64,000 nt of DNA from the NCBI RefSeq assembly GCF_002871945.2, contig NZ_CP126963.1:1302001-1366000 (forward strand), read 5' to 3'. The stretch is from Gleimia hominis. GTDB taxonomy: Bacteria > Actinomycetota > Actinomycetes > Actinomycetales > Actinomycetaceae. Made by a program: the position numbers and the translations under genes. Every line of letters starts with the position of its first letter. The stretch's first letter is position 1. Positions 60,995 through 64,000 of this stretch are shown piece after piece. Below the pieces are notes generated by a model, which saw only the letters and a program-made list of their open reading frames with translations, ran no database searches and was not told the DNA's origin.

Positions 60995-62164
60995 TTAGGA
61001 GTCGCCGCCACTGCTAGTGGGCGCGCTCGGTTGCGCAGGGTTAGACGCAGCCGGTTTCTCCGGTTGTGCGGGTTTATTTTCTGCAGGTGGTTTATCCGGC
61101 TGGTTTCCCTCCCCCGGATTCGCTGGGGCGGGCGCATTGGTTGGCGCGGGTTTCGGCTCCGGATTCGCTGGCGCAGATGGATTCGTCCCACCCTCCGCGG
61201 GTTTATTCGGCTTCGGTTGCACACTAGGAGCCGGGTTAGCTGGTTTAGGGTCATTAGGTTTCGGCTGCGGAGCCGGCCTGTTCGGCGAATCCGTACGGTT
61301 TGGCGCTGGCGCAGGGGTGGCACCCGGACGTCCTGGTTGCCGCCTCTCATTACCCGTTGGCTCACGCGAGGGCCGCAACTCTTGCGCCCCTTCCGGGCGG
61401 TGCGGCCGCTGCCGTTGCGCCCGTTCCCGTTCCTGCTCAGTCAGTTCCGTCGGGTTCTTCTTCCAATCCTCATGCGAAGACTTCACGGCATCCATACACT
61501 GCGCAATCACTTCCCGCGCAGCCTTAACCTTCCCCAACGCATTCGCCTGCGCCTTCACCTCGGTGGCGGCCTGCGCGGTTTTCAATGCGCGCCGCCCCTG
61601 TTTAATCGCCTTTTGCAGGTCAGAAAGTGTGGTCTTATCGCGTACTTCACTGGCTTTAGTTTTCTTCGCCAGATCCTGCGCATTCGCAATGAGCTGCTTC
61701 AACTTCGCTGCATTAGACGTGAGGGTACTGTGGATGCGGTCCGTTAGTTTATTCGCGATCGAATCGGTTGCTTTATCCAATATGCTCGTGCGGCTGTGCA
61801 GGTCACTGGTGATCGACCGCAGCTGTTTCACCTTGTGGTTGGCGTTGCCCATCACCTCGCACGACGCCTCGTAATCAATTACCTGCGCAATGTCTGCTTG
61901 TTCCGCGGCGAAATTCGTTTTTGAATCCGGTCGGATCTCTAACAGCGCGGATGCCTTATCTTGGGCGGTGAACCATGTTTCAAGCGCTGTTTCACACTCT
62001 TTCTGAGCTTGTCGCAACGCGTTGCCCCGCACGTAAAACACCCCCGCGACCACCAGCACGAGCGCGATGACCACAGGAATCGCAATCGCAATCAGTTTGC
62101 GCCGTTTACGCTGCCGCCGCCGATCATCATTACTGAGGTACTTGCCCGACCGCCTAGTAGCCAC
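60995..62164 (-). CDS. Membrane protein with helical and Pro-rich outer domain, unknown function
   Basis: From the GTG at 62164 (AAGGG upstream) the protein has 389 residues; a TTG at 62182 would add six. It has a basic N-terminus RRSGKYLSNDDRRRQRKRRK, one membrane helix (LIAIAIPVVIALVLVVAGVFYV), a helical, coiled-coil-like domain of about 190 residues with three cysteines, and a Pro/Asn/Lys/Ala-rich tail of about 150 residues that could span the cell wall. I do not recognise a family. The tail is low-complexity and resembles wall-spanning linkers. Possibly an anchor or a cell-envelope factor. It is followed by the repeat region and precedes the tRNA cluster. Confidence 0.65.
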   Translation of the reverse strand: MATRRSGKYLSNDDRRRQRKRRKLIAIAIPVVIALVLVVAGVFYVRGNALRQAQKECETALETWFTAQDKASALLEIRPDSKTNFAAEQADIAQVIDYEASCEVMGNANHKVKQLRSITSDLHSRTSILDKATDSIANKLTDRIHSTLTSNAAKLKQLIANAQDLAKKTKASEVRDKTTLSDLQKAIKQGRRALKTAQAATEVKAQANALGKVKAAREVIAQCMDAVKSSHEDWKKNPTELTEQERERAQRQRPHRPEGAQELRPSREPTGNERRQPGRPGATPAPAPNRTDSPNRPAPQPKPNDPKPANPAPSVQPKPNKPAEGGTNPSAPANPEPKPAPTNAPAPANPGEGNQPDKPPAENKPAQPEKPAASNPAQPSAPTSSGGDS

Positions 62165-62243
62165 TGTAGACAACCCTTTCAACCGCTAACACAAGCACCA
62201 CACAGTGTACAATCATGGGTTCCACAGGAGCTAATTGCGGGTA

Positions 62244-62270
62244 CAAGAAAAGCCACGCGTTAGCGTGGCT
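62244..62270 (-). terminator. Terminator of the tRNA cluster
   Basis: AGCCACGC (62251-62258) pairs with GCGTGGCT (62263-62270) over a 4-base loop. On the minus strand it runs into TTTTCTTG. It lies just after tRNA-Phe. Confidence 0.85.
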
Positions 62271-62275
62271 CCTTG

Positions 62276-62348
62276 TGCCTCCGAGCGGCGTCGATCCGCT
62301 GACCTTTCGATTTTCAGTCGAACGCTCTGCCAACTGAGCTACAGAGGC
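62276..62348 (-). tRNA. tRNA-Phe (anticodon GAA)
   Basis: The minus strand folds with acceptor GCCTCTG/CGGAGGC, D-stem GCTC/GAGC, anticodon stem TTCGA/TCGAA with loop CTGAAAA, T-stem AGCGG/CCGCT and discriminator A. The T-loop is ATCGACG rather than the usual TTCGAAT, so position 54 is A. CCA is not encoded. Confidence 0.95.
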
Positions 62349-62410
62349 ATCGATTCCTTTGGAACCACTGAGAGGCGTAGTGCCTCAAGCGAATTCCAGG
62401 TGGAATCGAG

Positions 62411-62484
62411 CGACCCCGACCGGACTTGAACCGGCGACCTCCGCCGTGACAGGGCGGCGCGCTAACCAACTGCGCTACGGGGCC
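62411..62484 (-). tRNA. tRNA-Asp (anticodon GTC), copy 2
   Basis: The minus strand folds with acceptor GGCCCCG/CGGGGTC, D-stem GCGC/GCGC, anticodon stem CCGCC/GGCGG with loop CTGTCAC, T-stem GCCGG/CCGGT with loop TTCAAGT and discriminator G. It is identical to the copy at 62594. Confidence 0.96.
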
Positions 62485-62593
62485 TTAGTGCCTGTAAATA
62501 CTACCCGCTAACCTGGTGCTGCGACAAATCCGCGCGGTGGTGCCGGGTAAAAAATCGCCATGCACGCTGTTAGCTTGCCAGTATTGACACTGG

Positions 62594-62667
62594 CGACCCC
62601 GACCGGACTTGAACCGGCGACCTCCGCCGTGACAGGGCGGCGCGCTAACCAACTGCGCTACGGGGCC
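62594..62667 (-). tRNA. tRNA-Asp (anticodon GTC), copy 1
   Basis: The 74-base cloverleaf is identical to the copy 183 bases away at 62411, including two flanking bases. It lies four bases after tRNA-Glu on the minus strand. Confidence 0.96.
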
Positions 62668-62671
62668 TTTG

Positions 62672-62744
62672 TACCCCCAACGGGATTCGAACCCGTGCCG
62701 CCGCCGTGAAAGGGCGGTGTCCTAGGCCGCTAGACGATGGGGGC
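62672..62744 (-). tRNA. tRNA-Glu (anticodon TTC)
   Basis: The minus strand folds with acceptor GCCCCCA/TGGGGGT (with a G-T first pair, as in other actinobacterial tRNA-Glu), anticodon stem CCGCC/GGCGG with loop CTTTCAC and T-loop TTCGAAT. Discriminator A. It is the first of the four-tRNA cluster. Confidence 0.95.
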
Positions 62745-62944
62745 CTTAGTCAGTGCCATGACTGACTTAAGAAAGTGTACTCAACACCAGTTTGTTTTGG
62801 CAAAACCCCCGACTGTGAATCGACTCACCGAAACGTCTTCCATCTGCTGGAAATCGCAGTGGGCAGCCCGTTGTGACGCCACCCTCAAGGCAGTTCGACG
62901 GAGCGGAACGCGCAATCACAATCCCAGCCACTTAAGCTGTAATC

Positions 62945-64000
62945 ATGGGATGGCAAACGCTTGGACTCAAGCTTCAAAACAACATGCTCACACTAGGTAG
63001 CAGCGCTTTACAACCAGCTGCTGATAACCCCGATGACGCCGTAGAAACCGCGGTGAACGTCCTGCAGATCGCCGCTGGCGTGGCGGTTGGTGCGGGAATC
63101 TCACTACTGGTCGGCATCGTTATCTGGTGGGTGCTGAAAATCAGTACGCGCCGCATCACTAACTTCCAACTATTGATGCGCCGGGCCAAAATCCCCTACT
63201 TCATCCTGTTCATCCTGGCTGGTGGCTGGCAGGGGCTGGATTACATCAGCGGTGTCCTCGACCCCGATAAGACGCAGAACTGGATTCCCCCAATCACCCA
63301 CGTGCTGTTCATCGCCACGATCGTGGCTGCAGGGTGGATGCTGTTCAGCGCCGCATTCACCATCCAAGACATTGCGAAACGGGGGCAGAAAACGGACCAC
63401 CCGAACCGGTTGACGACGCAAGCGCAGATGTTCCGCCGAATCCTGCAGGCCCTGGTGGTGGCAGTTACCGCCATTTCGGTTATTCTCACGTTCCCGCAAG
63501 CACGGGTCGCCATGGGATCCCTACTTGCATCCGCCGGCGTGGTTTCGCTGGTAGCTGGTATTGCCGCGCAAGATTCTTTGTCGAACACGTTCGCGGGCCT
63601 ACAGTTAACCCTCACGGACGCGTTGCGGGTTGGGGACGTGCTGGTGGTTGATGACGTTTTTTGCACTGTTGAGGAAATGACCCTCACGTACGTTGTACTA
63701 AAGGTGTGGGACGACCGGCGGGTAATTGTGCCCTCCACCCGGTTCACCAAAAACAGTTTTGAAAACTGGACGCGGCTACACACCAAAGTGTTGGGCACCG
63801 TGTTGTTCCACTTCGATTGGACACTTCCGCTGGCGCGTTTCCGCGCGGAAGCGCGGCGCCTCATGAACCAATCTGACCTGTGGGATGGGCGCACCACATC
63901 GATACAAGTTACGGACACAACCGCAGAATACGTGGAGGTCCGCCTGGTGGTTTCCGCAGCGGACTCCGGGGACCTGTGGGATTTACGGTGCTACATGCGT
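62945..64000 (+). CDS. Mechanosensitive ion channel, MscS family (3' end outside the window)
   Basis: From the ATG at 62945, 352 codons run open to the window edge. Three membrane segments are visible, with the MscS pore helix and beta domain in GSLLASAGVVSLVAGIAAQDSLSNTFAGLQLTLTDALRVGDVLVV, then a cytoplasmic part with VIVPSTRFTKNSFENWTR. Such channels release solutes on hypo-osmotic shock. A signal-like TAAGCT lies six bases before the ATG and no ribosome binding site is visible. The gene is divergent from the tRNA cluster. Confidence 0.9.
   Translation, partial: MGWQTLGLKLQNNMLTLGSSALQPAADNPDDAVETAVNVLQIAAGVAVGAGISLLVGIVIWWVLKISTRRITNFQLLMRRAKIPYFILFILAGGWQGLDYISGVLDPDKTQNWIPPITHVLFIATIVAAGWMLFSAAFTIQDIAKRGQKTDHPNRLTTQAQMFRRILQALVVAVTAISVILTFPQARVAMGSLLASAGVVSLVAGIAAQDSLSNTFAGLQLTLTDALRVGDVLVVDDVFCTVEEMTLTYVVLKVWDDRRVIVPSTRFTKNSFENWTRLHTKVLGTVLFHFDWTLPLARFRAEARRLMNQSDLWDGRTTSIQVTDTTAEYVEVRLVVSAADSGDLWDLRCYMR

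Noticed and set aside
62411..62744. Integrated element or attachment site at the tRNA cluster
   Set aside because: No integrase or partial tRNA repeat is present; the Asp copies are complete and normal.

Overview
The window reads as chromosome of a Gram-positive, moderate-to-high-GC actinobacterium, most likely in or near the Actinomycetaceae. The evidence is sortase-type surface proteins with LAxTG/IAKTG signals, a lone groEL behind CIRCE operators, a WXG100 protein, SenX3/RegX3-like and PhoR/Pst genes, a LytR C-terminal protein, a PH-domain/DUF2520/panCD/lysS block, an NTP-binding septum-type lipoprotein, and many probable leaderless genes. Species cannot be fixed from this window.

Layout. 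1-4.2 kb: the end of a cytosine deaminase gene and a 1061-residue repeat-rich coiled-coil wall protein. 4.2-15.6 kb: an accessory carbohydrate region, by eye more AT-rich than its surroundings up to about 13 kb. It holds a LacI-controlled operon (PF07090 amidotransferase-like, YdcZ-type permease, phosphotriesterase-like hydrolase, ribokinase, a 43-codon ORF), a SorC/GatD-like/FGGY-kinase operon, a second FGGY kinase and an atypical SDR. 15.9-24.2 kb: lysS, panD, panC, DUF2520 and PH-domain genes on the minus strand, with glpD lying inside the block. 24.3-32.8 kb: a two-component system, a degenerate HD-like protein, WXG100, groEL, a LytR C-terminal protein, ung and an SGNH hydrolase. 32.9-39.4 kb: a succinate-semialdehyde dehydrogenase, a wall-anchored nuclease, and an MFS transporter preceded by a leader with all the parts of a ribosome-sensing attenuator. 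39.3-45.6 kb: tRNA-Thr, a DsbA-like protein, a Ser/Thr kinase, a sugar ABC ATPase, and the low-affinity phosphate system DUF47-Pit. 45.6-52.3 kb: a septum-type lipoprotein and the pstSCAB operon divergent from the PhoR/PhoP-type (SenX3/RegX3-like) regulators, with an 11-bp-spaced direct repeat between them. 52.4-62.2 kb: a NUDIX protein, two proteins of unknown role, the CstA/YbdD pyruvate transporter, YbdK-type glutamate-cysteine ligase, a class I amidotransferase and a proline-rich membrane protein. 62.3-64 kb: a tRNA cluster (Glu, Asp, Asp, Phe) and the start of an MscS channel.

How the genes work together. Phosphate supply is the clearest theme: high-affinity Pst import, low-affinity Pit import, and the two-component system that should sense phosphate lie within 9 kb. 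The 4-15 kb region looks like two or three small sugar or polyol catabolic cassettes with separate regulators; substrates are inferred only in outline. The most interesting regulatory object is the 36.95-37.14 kb leader: a consensus promoter, a 14-codon Pro-rich peptide with a strong ribosome binding site, and two mutually exclusive RNA pairings, upstream of an uncharacterised ORF and an MFS efflux-type gene. All functional calls rest on reading the sequence and recalled family motifs; no searches were run.
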